A DNA stretch of 12,548 bases from Desulfobacteraceae bacterium (GTDB taxonomy: Bacteria; Desulfobacterota; Desulfobacteria; Desulfobacterales; JAABRJ01), in contig JAABRJ010000409.1 in assembly GCA_011390985.1 (NCBI GenBank), positions 1 to 12,548 on the forward strand, read 5' to 3'. Position 1 is the first letter of the stretch. Each line of letters starts with the position of its first letter. A model generated the notes under the pieces. The model was given only the letters and a program-made list of their open reading frames with translations. It did no database searches and was not told the origin of the DNA. This document shows positions 6,146 through 12,548 of this stretch, piece by piece. Position numbers and translations under genes: made by a program.

Positions 6146-8218
6146 ATGAGCGATCACACCCAAGTAGTCATGACGGACATGAATTATGCCAAGGACCGCC
6201 CCAAGGCGGCGAATCCTGTCAAGATCGAAGATTTGAGTCTTCGCGACGGCCACCAGTCGCTTTTCGCCACCCGTGGGCGAACCGAGGACATGCTGCCGGT
6301 GGCCGAGATGATGGACCAGGTAGGCTTCTGGGCCATGGAAGTCTGGGGCGGCGCGACCTTCGACACCATGCACCGCTTTCTGAACGAAGACCCCTGGGAG
6401 CGCATCCGCACCCTCAAGCGCTACATCAAAAAAACGCCCTTCTCCATGCTGCTGCGCGGGCAGAACCTGGTGGGCTACCGCAACTACGCCGACGACGTGG
6501 CCAAGATCTTTGTCCAGCGCGCCGCCGAGAACGGCATGGACATCTTCCGGACCTTCGACGCCCTCAACGATTACCGCAACTTCGAGACCGTCGTGCCGGT
6601 CATCAAGTCCTGCGGCAAGCACTTCCAGGGCTGCATCTGCTACACCCTGACCGAACCCCGGCTGGGCGGCGAGGTCTACAACCTGGAATACTACCTCAGC
6701 AAGGCCAAGGCCCTGGAGGCGATGGGGGCCGACAGCATCTGCATCAAGGACATGGCCGGCCTGATCGCCCCCTACGACGCTTACACCATCGTCAAAGCGA
6801 TGAAAGCCGCGGTCAAACCGCCCATCCATCTCCACAGCCACTTCACCTCGGGGATGTCCGCCCTGAGCCACCTCAAGGCGATCGAGGCCGGTGTGGACAT
6901 CGTCGACGCCGTGATGGCGCCCTACGCCTACCGCACCTCGCATGCCGCCATCGAGCCGCTGGTGATGGCCCTGCTGGGGACCAACCGCGACACCGGCTTC
7001 GACATCCGTCTGCTGGGGCAGATCAACGAAATCCTCGAAAAGGAAGTCATGCCCAAATACCGCCACCTGCTGGACGACACCAAAATGGCGATCATCGACA
7101 TCAACGTGCTGCTGCACCAGACCCCGGGCGGCATGCTCTCCAATCTGGTCAACCAGCTGCGCGAAATGGACGCCCTCGACAAGATCGCTCAGGTTTACGC
7201 CGAGCTGCCGCGGGTGCGCAAGGATCTCGGCCAGATCCCGCTGGTGACGCCCACCAGCCAGATCGTCGGCGTGCAGACGGTCAACAACGTGCTCTTTGAC
7301 GATGGCAACGAGCGCTACAAGCGCATTACCGGCCAGGTCAAAGACCTCTGCTACGGGCTTTACGGCAAAACCGCGGTGCCCATCAACGCGGAGGTCCAGA
7401 AAAAAGCCCTCAAAGGCTACCCGCGGGGCGAGGAGCCGATCACCTGCCGACCTGCCGAAGTCCTGGAACCCGAGCTGAAGAAGGCCCAGGAAGAGATCAA
7501 GGGCCTCGCGGTGGATCTGGACGATGAAATTCTCTACGCCCTCTACCCGGTTACCGGCAAACGCTTCCTCAAGTGGAAGTACGGCAAGGAGGAGGCGCCC
7601 GCCGAAGTCCGCCCCAAAACCCTGGAGCAGGCCCTCAAAGAGCGCGAGCTGGTCAAGAAAGCGCTGGCCGGTGAGCTGGTGGAAAAGGCCAAGAAAGAGG
7701 CCGCCCCGCCCAAGACCGAGTGCCTGCGCACCTTCAACGTGTTTGTGGATGACGAATACTTCGCGGTCGGCGTGGACGAGGTCGGCGGCTCACCGGTGAT
7801 CAGCTACATGCAGCAGCTGCCGGCCGCGCCCGCCGCGCCCACGACGGCCGCGGCACCCATGGGGATGTTTATGCCGCCGCTGCGTACGACCGCGCCCGCC
7901 GCACCCAAGGCCCCGACCGCACCGGCAGCCGCCCCGGCGGCACCCAAACCGGCGGCCGCCGCCAAACCGACGGCAGCGCCGAAACCGGCGGCCGCCGTCG
8001 TCGACGGCACCCCGCTGGTGGCCCCGATGCCCGGCATGATCGTTTCCTACAGCAAACAGGTCGGCGATACCGTCACCGAGGGGGAAACGGTGGTGGTCCT
8101 GGAGGCCATGAAAATGGAAAACGCCCTGCCGGCCCCGGTGGCCGGCACCATCAAGGCCATCACGCGCAAGAGCGGCGACTCGGTTGCCAAAAACGATGTG
8201 CTGGCCGTCATCGCTTAG
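6146..8218 (+). CDS. 5S-type carboxyltransferase fused to biotin carrier (PycB/OadA-like)
   Basis: A 690-residue protein that transfers a carboxyl group between oxaloacetate/pyruvate and its own biotin. Residues about 25-300 are the HMGL-like TIM barrel. Metal and catalytic residues are present: Asp34 in SLRDGHQS, Lys201 in IKDMAG (the carbamylated lysine of the family), and His230 and His232 in HLHSH. These correspond to Asp23, Lys184, His215 and His217 of the Propionibacterium 5S subunit. About 300-550 is the conserved post-barrel carboxylase domain. An Ala/Pro/Lys linker (about 559-621) leads to a biotinyl domain whose EAMKMEN places biotin-lysine 656, 34 residues from the end, as is typical. 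In Propionibacterium the 5S and 1.3S parts are separate proteins; here they are fused as in PycB and OadA. GAGGAG at 6131-6136 supports the ATG. Automatic pipelines may call this pyruvate carboxylase subunit B or oxaloacetate decarboxylase alpha; no biotin carboxylase or sodium-pump beta subunit is present here. Confidence 0.93.
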   Translation: MSDHTQVVMTDMNYAKDRPKAANPVKIEDLSLRDGHQSLFATRGRTEDMLPVAEMMDQVGFWAMEVWGGATFDTMHRFLNEDPWERIRTLKRYIKKTPFSMLLRGQNLVGYRNYADDVAKIFVQRAAENGMDIFRTFDALNDYRNFETVVPVIKSCGKHFQGCICYTLTEPRLGGEVYNLEYYLSKAKALEAMGADSICIKDMAGLIAPYDAYTIVKAMKAAVKPPIHLHSHFTSGMSALSHLKAIEAGVDIVDAVMAPYAYRTSHAAIEPLVMALLGTNRDTGFDIRLLGQINEILEKEVMPKYRHLLDDTKMAIIDINVLLHQTPGGMLSNLVNQLREMDALDKIAQVYAELPRVRKDLGQIPLVTPTSQIVGVQTVNNVLFDDGNERYKRITGQVKDLCYGLYGKTAVPINAEVQKKALKGYPRGEEPITCRPAEVLEPELKKAQEEIKGLAVDLDDEILYALYPVTGKRFLKWKYGKEEAPAEVRPKTLEQALKERELVKKALAGELVEKAKKEAAPPKTECLRTFNVFVDDEYFAVGVDEVGGSPVISYMQQLPAAPAAPTTAAAPMGMFMPPLRTTAPAAPKAPTAPAAAPAAPKPAAAAKPTAAPKPAAAVVDGTPLVAPMPGMIVSYSKQVGDTVTEGETVVVLEAMKMENALPAPVAGTIKAITRKSGDSVAKNDVLAVIA

Positions 8219-8241
8219 CCCGTCGTCATCCGGAAAAGCGG

Positions 8242-8268
8242 GTAAACGCCGGTTTATCCGGCGTTTAC
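8242..8268. repeat. Perfect 11-bp hairpin between the biotin-carrier and sucC genes
   Basis: GTAAACGCCGG (8242-8252) and its exact reverse complement (8258-8268) flank a 5-base loop, TTTAT. It begins 24 bases after the carboxyltransferase stop and ends 41 bases before sucC. The plus strand after the stem (ACCGTTAATATC) has no U-run, so it is at best a weak terminator. It could instead be an RNA stabilising or processing hairpin that sets sucCD levels apart from the upstream genes, or a DNA-binding palindrome. Confidence 0.6.
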
Positions 8269-8309
8269 ACCGTTAATATCCCGCAGGACACCCAGAGGGG
8301 GTTGCAGCA

Positions 8310-9479
8310 ATGAAAATCCACGAGTACCAGGCAAAGGAACTGTTCCGCAAAAACGGCGTCCCGGTTCCAAATGGCGGCGTCGCCTTCACCCCCGAGGAGG
8401 CCAGGGGCGTGGCGCAAACGCTGGGGGGCTTTCCGGTGGTGGTCAAGGCCCAGATTCACGCCGGGGGGCGCGGCAAAGGCGGCGGGGTCAAACTGGCCCG
8501 GTCCCTGGAAGAGGTGGGCGCCCTGGCCGGCCAGATCATCGGCATGACCCTGGTCACGCCCCAGACCGGCCCGCAAGGCCGGCTGGTCAAGAAGGTCCTG
8601 GTGGAGCAGGGCCTAAACATCGCCAAGGAACTCTATCTGAGCATCCTGCCCGATCGCGCCACGGCCCAGAACATCATCATGGCCAGCGAGGCGGGCGGCA
8701 TGGACATTGAAACCGTGGCGGCCGAGACGCCGGAGAAAATCGTCAAGGTTTACGTTGACCCGCTGCTGGGCATCCAGCCTTACCACCTGCGCGAGGCGGC
8801 CTTCCGCCTCAACATCCCGGCGGCGGCGATGAAGCCCTTTTTCGCCCTGCTGAGCAGCCTCTACCGGGTTTTCAACACCTGCGACTGCTCGCTGGTGGAG
8901 ATCAACCCCCTGGTGCTGACCGCTGAAAACAGCGTCATCGCGCTGGATGCCAAGGTGGACGTGGACAGCAACGCCCTCTTCCGGCACAAGGACATCCTGG
9001 CCTACCGCGATACGGATGAAGAGGACCCGCTGGAGCTGGAAGCCTCCAAGTACAACCTCAACTACATCAATCTCGGCGGCGGCGGCAATGTCGGCAACAT
9101 GGTCAACGGCGCGGGGCTTGCCATGGCCACGATGGACATCATCAAGCTGGCCGGCGCCGAACCGGCCAACTTTCTGGACGTGGGCGGCGGCGCCAACGCC
9201 GAAATGGTGGAAAACGGCTTCCGCATCCTCCTCAGCGACAAGAACGTCAGAGGCATTCTGATCAACATCTTCGGGGGCATCCTGCGCTGCGACGTGCTGG
9301 CCCAAGGCGTGGTGACGGCCGCACACAAAGCCGGCTTGAACGTGCCGGTGGTGGTCCGCATGGAAGGCACCAACGTTGAGGAGGGCCGGCGGATCCTGTC
9401 GGAATCCGGCTTGAACCTGATCACTGCGGTGGACCTCAAGGACGCGGCCCAAAAGGTGGCGGCGATCGTCAACGCCTGA
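8310..9479 (+). CDS. sucC: Succinyl-CoA synthetase (ligase), beta subunit
   Basis: A 389-residue ADP/GDP-forming succinyl-CoA ligase beta subunit; with SucD it converts succinyl-CoA, phosphate and nucleoside diphosphate to succinate, CoA and NTP. The ATP-grasp domain begins at MKIHEYQAKELF. Lys46 (VVVKAQIHAGG) and the GGRGKGGGVK loop fit nucleotide binding, while Glu197, Asn199 (EINPLV) and Asp213 (LDAKV) fall at the same numbers as the E. coli catalytic and magnesium residues. The C-terminal ligase domain follows with VNGAGLAMATMD, FLDVGGGA and NIFGGILRCD. The oddity is at 256-260: LGGGGN replaces the usual LDGN, adding two residues and losing the Asp. SD-like GAGGGG at 8295-8300 supports the ATG. 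Within this cluster it would provide substrate-level phosphorylation. Malate-CoA ligase (MtkA) is a homologue, but the methylmalonyl-CoA context favours succinyl-CoA. Confidence 0.94.
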   Translation: MKIHEYQAKELFRKNGVPVPNGGVAFTPEEARGVAQTLGGFPVVVKAQIHAGGRGKGGGVKLARSLEEVGALAGQIIGMTLVTPQTGPQGRLVKKVLVEQGLNIAKELYLSILPDRATAQNIIMASEAGGMDIETVAAETPEKIVKVYVDPLLGIQPYHLREAAFRLNIPAAAMKPFFALLSSLYRVFNTCDCSLVEINPLVLTAENSVIALDAKVDVDSNALFRHKDILAYRDTDEEDPLELEASKYNLNYINLGGGGNVGNMVNGAGLAMATMDIIKLAGAEPANFLDVGGGANAEMVENGFRILLSDKNVRGILINIFGGILRCDVLAQGVVTAAHKAGLNVPVVVRMEGTNVEEGRRILSESGLNLITAVDLKDAAQKVAAIVNA

Positions 9480-9523
9480 CACCTCTTCCGAATCCTACAG
9501 GTGGGTCTATAGAGGGAGAAAAG

Positions 9524-10393
9524 ATGAGCATTTTCGTCGACAAAAACACCAAGGTCCTGGTTCAGGGAATCACCGGGCGCGAGGGGCAGTTTCACACCCG
9601 CCAGTGCGCGGCCTACGGCACCCGGGTGGTGGCCGGCGTAACCCCCGGCAAGGGCGGCCAGGACATGGACGGAATCCCCGTTTTTAACCGCGCCAAGGAG
9701 GCCGTTGCGCAAACCGGGGCCAACTGCAGCCTGATCTTCGTGCCGCCGGCGTTTGCCGCCGACGCGATTTTCGAGGCCGCCGACAGCGGCGTGGACCTGA
9801 TCGTGGCCATTACCGAGGGAATTCCCGTGATGGACATGATGCGGGTCAAAAACTACCTCAGAAACATAACCTGCCGCCTGATCGGCCCCAACTGCCCGGG
9901 GATCATCACCCCCGGCGCGTGCAAGGTCGGCATCATGCCCGGCCCGATCCACAAGCCCGGCGGCCCGATCGGGGTGGTGTCGCGCTCCGGCACCCTGACC
10001 TACGAAGTCGTTCACCAGTTGACCCAGCAGGGCATCGGCCAGACCACCTGCATCGGGATCGGCGGCGACCCGGTCAACGGCACCAACTTTATCGACTGCC
10101 TGTCGGCCTTCCAGAGCGACCCCGAGACCACCGGAATCGTCATGGTGGGCGAAATCGGCGGCACGGCCGAGGAAGACGCCGCCAATTTCATCACCCGCGA
10201 AGTGACCAAACCGGTGGTGGGCTTTATCGCCGGCTTGACGGCCCCACCGGGCCGCCGCATGGGTCATGCCGGCGCCATCATCAGCGGCGCCAGCGGCACC
10301 GCCCAGGGCAAGATCACCGCCATGAAGGCCAGCGGCATCCACGTCTGTGAAAACCTGGGGACCCTCGGCGAACTCTGCGCCAAGGTTTTTTGA
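9524..10393 (+). CDS. sucD: Succinyl-CoA synthetase (ligase), alpha subunit
   Basis: A 289-residue alpha subunit carrying the phosphohistidine relay of succinyl-CoA ligase. The N-terminal Rossmann-type CoA-binding domain shows GITGREGQFH and AGVTPGKGG. The ligase domain shows GPNCPGIITPG, SRSGTLTYE, GIGGDPVNGTNF and MVGEIGG, in which Glu210 corresponds to E. coli Glu208. It ends with RRMGHAGAI, whose His248 matches the phosphorylated His246 of E. coli. Length is normal. The ATG is preceded by GAGGGAG at 9512-9518, and the gene lies 44 bases after sucC with nothing else in between, so the two are co-transcribed. It completes the propionyl-CoA to succinate route. The terminal TGA is followed by a weak GC hairpin and a run of seven T before hypA. 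Confidence 0.95.
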   Translation: MSIFVDKNTKVLVQGITGREGQFHTRQCAAYGTRVVAGVTPGKGGQDMDGIPVFNRAKEAVAQTGANCSLIFVPPAFAADAIFEAADSGVDLIVAITEGIPVMDMMRVKNYLRNITCRLIGPNCPGIITPGACKVGIMPGPIHKPGGPIGVVSRSGTLTYEVVHQLTQQGIGQTTCIGIGGDPVNGTNFIDCLSAFQSDPETTGIVMVGEIGGTAEEDAANFITREVTKPVVGFIAGLTAPPGRRMGHAGAIISGASGTAQGKITAMKASGIHVCENLGTLGELCAKVF

Positions 10394-10397
10394 CGGC

Positions 10398-10430
10398 CGC
10401 CGCCCCGTCATCCGGCGTTGAACTTTTTTT
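10398..10430 (+). terminator. Weak possible terminator between sucD and hypA
   Basis: A 5-bp stem (CGCCG at 10398-10402 with CGGCG at 10413-10417) with a 10-base loop is followed, after six bases, by seven T residues (10424-10430). The T-run is convincing, but the stem is short and its loop large. It might cause partial termination, so that hypAB are transcribed at a lower level than sucCD; it may equally be incidental. Confidence 0.25.
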
Positions 10431-10450
10431 CAGGATCGCGGTCGAAGAGC

Positions 10451-10801
10451 ATGCACGAAATGGGGCTCGCCCTCCAGATTGTTGAAATCGCCAAAGCCTC
10501 GATACCCGCCCAGCTGGCCGACGCCCGGGTGCAGCGGGTGAACCTGAAGGTCGGCAAAATGGCGGCGGTGGTGCCGGAAAGCCTGCGCTTCTGCTTCGAG
10601 GTCATCACCCGCAGCACCGCCCTGGAGGGCGCGGAGCTCTTCATCGAAGAGGTGCCGGTGGTGGCGCGCTGCCGTGCCTGCGACCACGAATGGACCCTCA
10701 ACGGGCCGGTCTTCCGCTGTCCGGCCTGTGACGGCGTGAACGTCGAAATGATTTCGGGGCGTGAACTGGACATCGTGTCGATCGAAGTCGAAAAAGACTG
10801 A
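10451..10801 (+). CDS. hypA: Hydrogenase/urease nickel incorporation protein HypA
   Basis: A 116-residue nickel metallochaperone that works with HypB to deliver Ni2+ to the [NiFe]-hydrogenase large subunit. The N-terminal MHEMGLALQIVEIA provides the nickel-binding His2 and the conserved Glu3. The zinc site is formed by two CxxC pairs, Cys74/Cys77 and Cys90/Cys93, at essentially the spacing of E. coli HypA. The start at 10451 is required because the family needs Met-His-Glu at the very N terminus; a TTG at 10418 would bury this motif and is rejected. The ribosome site is weak (AGGA at 10432-10435 is 15 bases away). It is followed by hypB after 44 bases. No hydrogenase structural genes, hypCDEF or urease genes lie in the window, so the client enzyme must be elsewhere. 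Confidence 0.94.
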   Translation: MHEMGLALQIVEIAKASIPAQLADARVQRVNLKVGKMAAVVPESLRFCFEVITRSTALEGAELFIEEVPVVARCRACDHEWTLNGPVFRCPACDGVNVEMISGRELDIVSIEVEKD

Positions 10802-10845
10802 CCCCTCAGGCGGCCGCCAGCCGGTCTGATTGGAAGGAAAGATTC

Positions 10846-11511
10846 ATGGAAATCAAAGTGGTTCGCAAGGTCCTGGACGTCAACGACACCATGGCCGCCC
10901 GCAATCGGGAGCTTTTCAGAAGCAAAAACGTGTTTGTCCTCAACATGATGAGCTCGCCGGGTTCGGGCAAGACCACCACGCTGGAGAAGACCCTCGCCCT
11001 GCTGGCACCGGATGTTCGCTGTGCCGTCATCGTCGGCGACGTCTGCACCACCAACGACGCAGACCGCCTGGCACGCTCGGGCGTGCCGGTGGTCCAGGTC
11101 AACACCGACGCCTTCGGCGGCGACTGCCACCTGGCGGCGCATGTCATCGAAAAAGCGGCCATGGACCTGGATTTGGATCAGGCGGACCTGCTGATCGTCG
11201 AAAACGTGGGCAACCTCGTCTGCCCGGCGGAATTCGACATCGGTGAAGACGCCCGCGCGGTCGTGCTCAGCGTGACCGAAGGGGAGGACAAACCCCTCAA
11301 GTACCCCCTGATGTTCCGGGTCTGCGACGCCGCCCTGCTGAACAAAACCGACCTGCTGCCGCACCTCGACTATGACAAAGCGGCTGCGCTGGAGAATATC
11401 CGCCAGATCCACCCGCAGATGCCGATCTTTGAAATGTCGGCCCGCACCGGTGCAGGCTTGGCACCCTGGGTTGAATGGCTCAAGGATCAGGTCAAGCACA
11501 AAATCCGGTAG
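10846..11511 (+). CDS. hypB: Hydrogenase nickel incorporation GTPase HypB
   Basis: A 221-residue SIMIBI-class GTPase that drives nickel transfer from HypA to [NiFe]-hydrogenase maturation intermediates. Walker A is SSPGSGKTT (36-44), followed by the switch-I region GDVCTTNDADR (65-75), ENVGNLVCP (119-127), and NKTD (167-170) for guanine recognition. The GTP-dependent metal site at the dimer interface is predicted from Cys94-His95 (GGDCHL) and Cys126, matching Cys166, His167 and Cys198 of E. coli HypB. It lacks both the N-terminal CxxCGC high-affinity nickel motif and a histidine-rich stretch, so it is the short form that depends on HypA or another donor for nickel. AAGGAAAG at 10834-10841 supports the ATG. 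It is the last gene on the plus strand before the inverted repeat at 11549-11600. Confidence 0.94.
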   Translation: MEIKVVRKVLDVNDTMAARNRELFRSKNVFVLNMMSSPGSGKTTTLEKTLALLAPDVRCAVIVGDVCTTNDADRLARSGVPVVQVNTDAFGGDCHLAAHVIEKAAMDLDLDQADLLIVENVGNLVCPAEFDIGEDARAVVLSVTEGEDKPLKYPLMFRVCDAALLNKTDLLPHLDYDKAAALENIRQIHPQMPIFEMSARTGAGLAPWVEWLKDQVKHKIR

Positions 11512-11548
11512 CCGCCGGCGGCAGCCAGGAGGCCAAACCAAACCCCCC

Positions 11549-11600
11549 GACGAAAGCAGAAGGGCGAACCGTTCACACGGTTCGCCCTTCTGCTTTCGTC
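11549..11600. terminator. Bidirectional terminator, 24-bp perfect inverted repeat
   Basis: The 24 bases at 11549-11572 and their exact reverse complement at 11577-11600 enclose a 4-base loop, TCAC. The outer part of each arm is A/G-rich on the 5' side and T/C-rich on the 3' side (GAAAGCAGAAGGG... CCCTTCTGCTTTC), so RNA from either strand gives a long stem ending in a moderately U-rich arm. It sits between the stop codons of the convergent hypB (11511) and serA (11625), where a shared terminator is expected. There is no separate poly-T tail. Confidence 0.75.
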
Positions 11601-11624
11601 ACATCGGAAACGCCGGCCGCCGTT

Positions 11625-12548
11625 TCAGTCCAGGCGCACCTGCTGGGCCGAAATGATATTGGGAAGCGCCCGCAATTCTTCGATCACCGCCTCCTCAGCC
11701 GGAGAATCGATGTTGATCATGCAAAGGGCGCGGTCTTCCAGCCGCCCCAGCTGAAAGCGGCCGATGTTGATGTTGTGGCGCCCGAGGGTGGTCCCCAGAT
11801 TACCGATGACCCCCGGCCGATCGATGTTCTGGATGACGATCATGGAGCCTTCGGGAATGGCGTCGAGGTAAATTTTGCCCAACCGGATGATGCGCGGGTG
11901 CTTCTCGGCGAAGATGGTGCCCCAGATTTCGTCCGGCCCCTCTTCGACGTTTTCCAGTTTGAGCCGGATCACGCCCGAAAAATTGGCCTTTTTCTGGGTT
12001 GTGACCTCCTTGACCGAAATGCCTTTTTCCTTGGCAATCGAGGGGGCGCTGACGAAGTTGACCGGTTTGTCGGTGAAGGCGCCCAGCAGGCCTTTGAGTA
12101 GCGCGTGGGTCAGCGGCCGGGTTGCCAGGTTGACCATGTCGCCTTCGTAGGTGATGGTGATGTCATGCACGCCCTTGGCCAGCTGGCCCATGAGCGATCC
12201 CATCTTTTCGGTCAGGTCGAGATAGGGGCGCAGCTGGTCCATGCTCTCCTTGGAGAGCGACGGGAAATTGACCGCGTTGGTGATGACGTCGTTGATCAGG
12301 TAATTGGCGATCTGGTGCGCGATCATGTCGGCGACCTTTTCCTGAGCCTCGCCGGTGCTGGCCCCCAGGTGCGGTGTGAGGATAACATGGGGGTGCTGCA
12401 GGATCGGCCACTTCGGATCGGGCGGTTCCTGGGGCAGTACATCCAGGGCGGCCCCGGCGACCCGGCCGCTGACGAGCGCATCGTAGAGATCGTCGATGTT
12501 GACCACCTCGCCCCGGGAGCAGTTGATCAGGCGCACCCCGGATTTCAT
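11625..12548 (-). CDS. serA: D-3-phosphoglycerate dehydrogenase, C-terminal part (truncated by window edge)
   Basis: The 3' 307 codons of a gene that continues beyond the right edge; the ATG at the very edge is internal, not a start. The enzyme oxidises 3-phosphoglycerate with NAD+ in the first committed step of serine synthesis. The fragment begins near the end of the nucleotide-binding domain with RLINCSRGEVV and VAGAALDVLPQEPP (catalytic Glu41 of the fragment), then TPHLGASTGEAQ with catalytic His60. Next comes an intermediate regulatory (ASB) domain, about 95-225. It ends in an ACT domain, about 236-307, with IQNIDRPGVIGNLG, the usual serine-binding allosteric module. This is the long form of the enzyme (full length near 525 residues). 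It is convergent to the propionyl-CoA cluster and probably unrelated to it in regulation. Confidence 0.93.
   Translation of the reverse strand: MKSGVRLINCSRGEVVNIDDLYDALVSGRVAGAALDVLPQEPPDPKWPILQHPHVILTPHLGASTGEAQEKVADMIAHQIANYLINDVITNAVNFPSLSKESMDQLRPYLDLTEKMGSLMGQLAKGVHDITITYEGDMVNLATRPLTHALLKGLLGAFTDKPVNFVSAPSIAKEKGISVKEVTTQKKANFSGVIRLKLENVEEGPDEIWGTIFAEKHPRIIRLGKIYLDAIPEGSMIVIQNIDRPGVIGNLGTTLGRHNINIGRFQLGRLEDRALCMINIDSPAEEAVIEELRALPNIISAQQVRLD

Noticed and set aside
7820..8010. Low-complexity GC repeats in the 5S-biotin-carrier gene as a DNA repeat element
   Set aside because: They encode the Ala/Pro linker before the biotinyl domain, a normal flexible hinge in this family.
10418..10450. 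TTG start for hypA giving an extra 11 residues
   Set aside because: HypA needs Met-His-Glu at its N terminus for nickel binding; ATG 10451 provides exactly this.
11475..12101. Plus-strand open frame across the hypB end, terminator and serA
   Set aside because: It reads through the 24-bp inverted repeat and opposite serA; its translation is the antisense of the phosphoglycerate dehydrogenase.

Overview
GC-rich window (roughly 60-65% by eye) from a bacterium that looks like a deltaproteobacterium in the broad sense (Desulfobacterota: sulfate-reducing or syntrophic propionate/fatty-acid metaboliser). The taxonomic guess is inference from gene content, protein style and the GC-rich coding; no marker gene settles it.

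Layout, plus strand: the 3' end of a PLP-dependent aminotransferase (1-297); methylmalonyl-CoA epimerase mce (394-795); a 244-base leader with a strong intrinsic terminator just ahead of the next gene; single-chain B12-dependent methylmalonyl-CoA mutase (1040-3169); its G-protein chaperone meaB (3180-4172); a 12S-type acyl-CoA carboxyltransferase (4216-5769); a 78-residue accessory protein with a PWG-x-x-GRQ tail (5822-6058); a 5S-type carboxyltransferase fused to a biotin carrier domain (6146-8218); a perfect hairpin (8242-8268); sucC (8310-9479) and sucD (9524-10393); and the nickel-insertion genes hypA (10451-10801) and hypB (10846-11511). A 24-bp perfect inverted repeat (11549-11600) then separates this set from a convergent, truncated D-3-phosphoglycerate dehydrogenase gene serA on the minus strand (11625-12548).

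The central ten kilobases form a nearly complete methylmalonyl-CoA module. Propionyl-CoA would be carboxylated to (S)-methylmalonyl-CoA, probably by carboxyl transfer from oxaloacetate, since there is no biotin carboxylase gene here. It would then be epimerised to (R), rearranged by the mutase (maintained by MeaB) to succinyl-CoA, and cleaved by SucCD to succinate with ATP or GTP formation. All steps are reversible, so the module could also run towards propionate. Enzymes returning succinate to oxaloacetate (fumarate reductase/succinate dehydrogenase, fumarase, malate dehydrogenase) and the propionate-activating enzyme are not in the window.

The parts most worth a second look are the terminator inside the mutase leader (possible attenuation), the small PWG/GRQ protein between the two carboxyltransferase genes, the fused 5S-biotin-carrier design without a biotin carboxylase, and a glycine-rich insertion in an otherwise strongly conserved SucC loop. 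Nothing here is clearly a new defence, mobile or RNA system. No tRNA, rRNA, CRISPR array or insertion sequence was seen.
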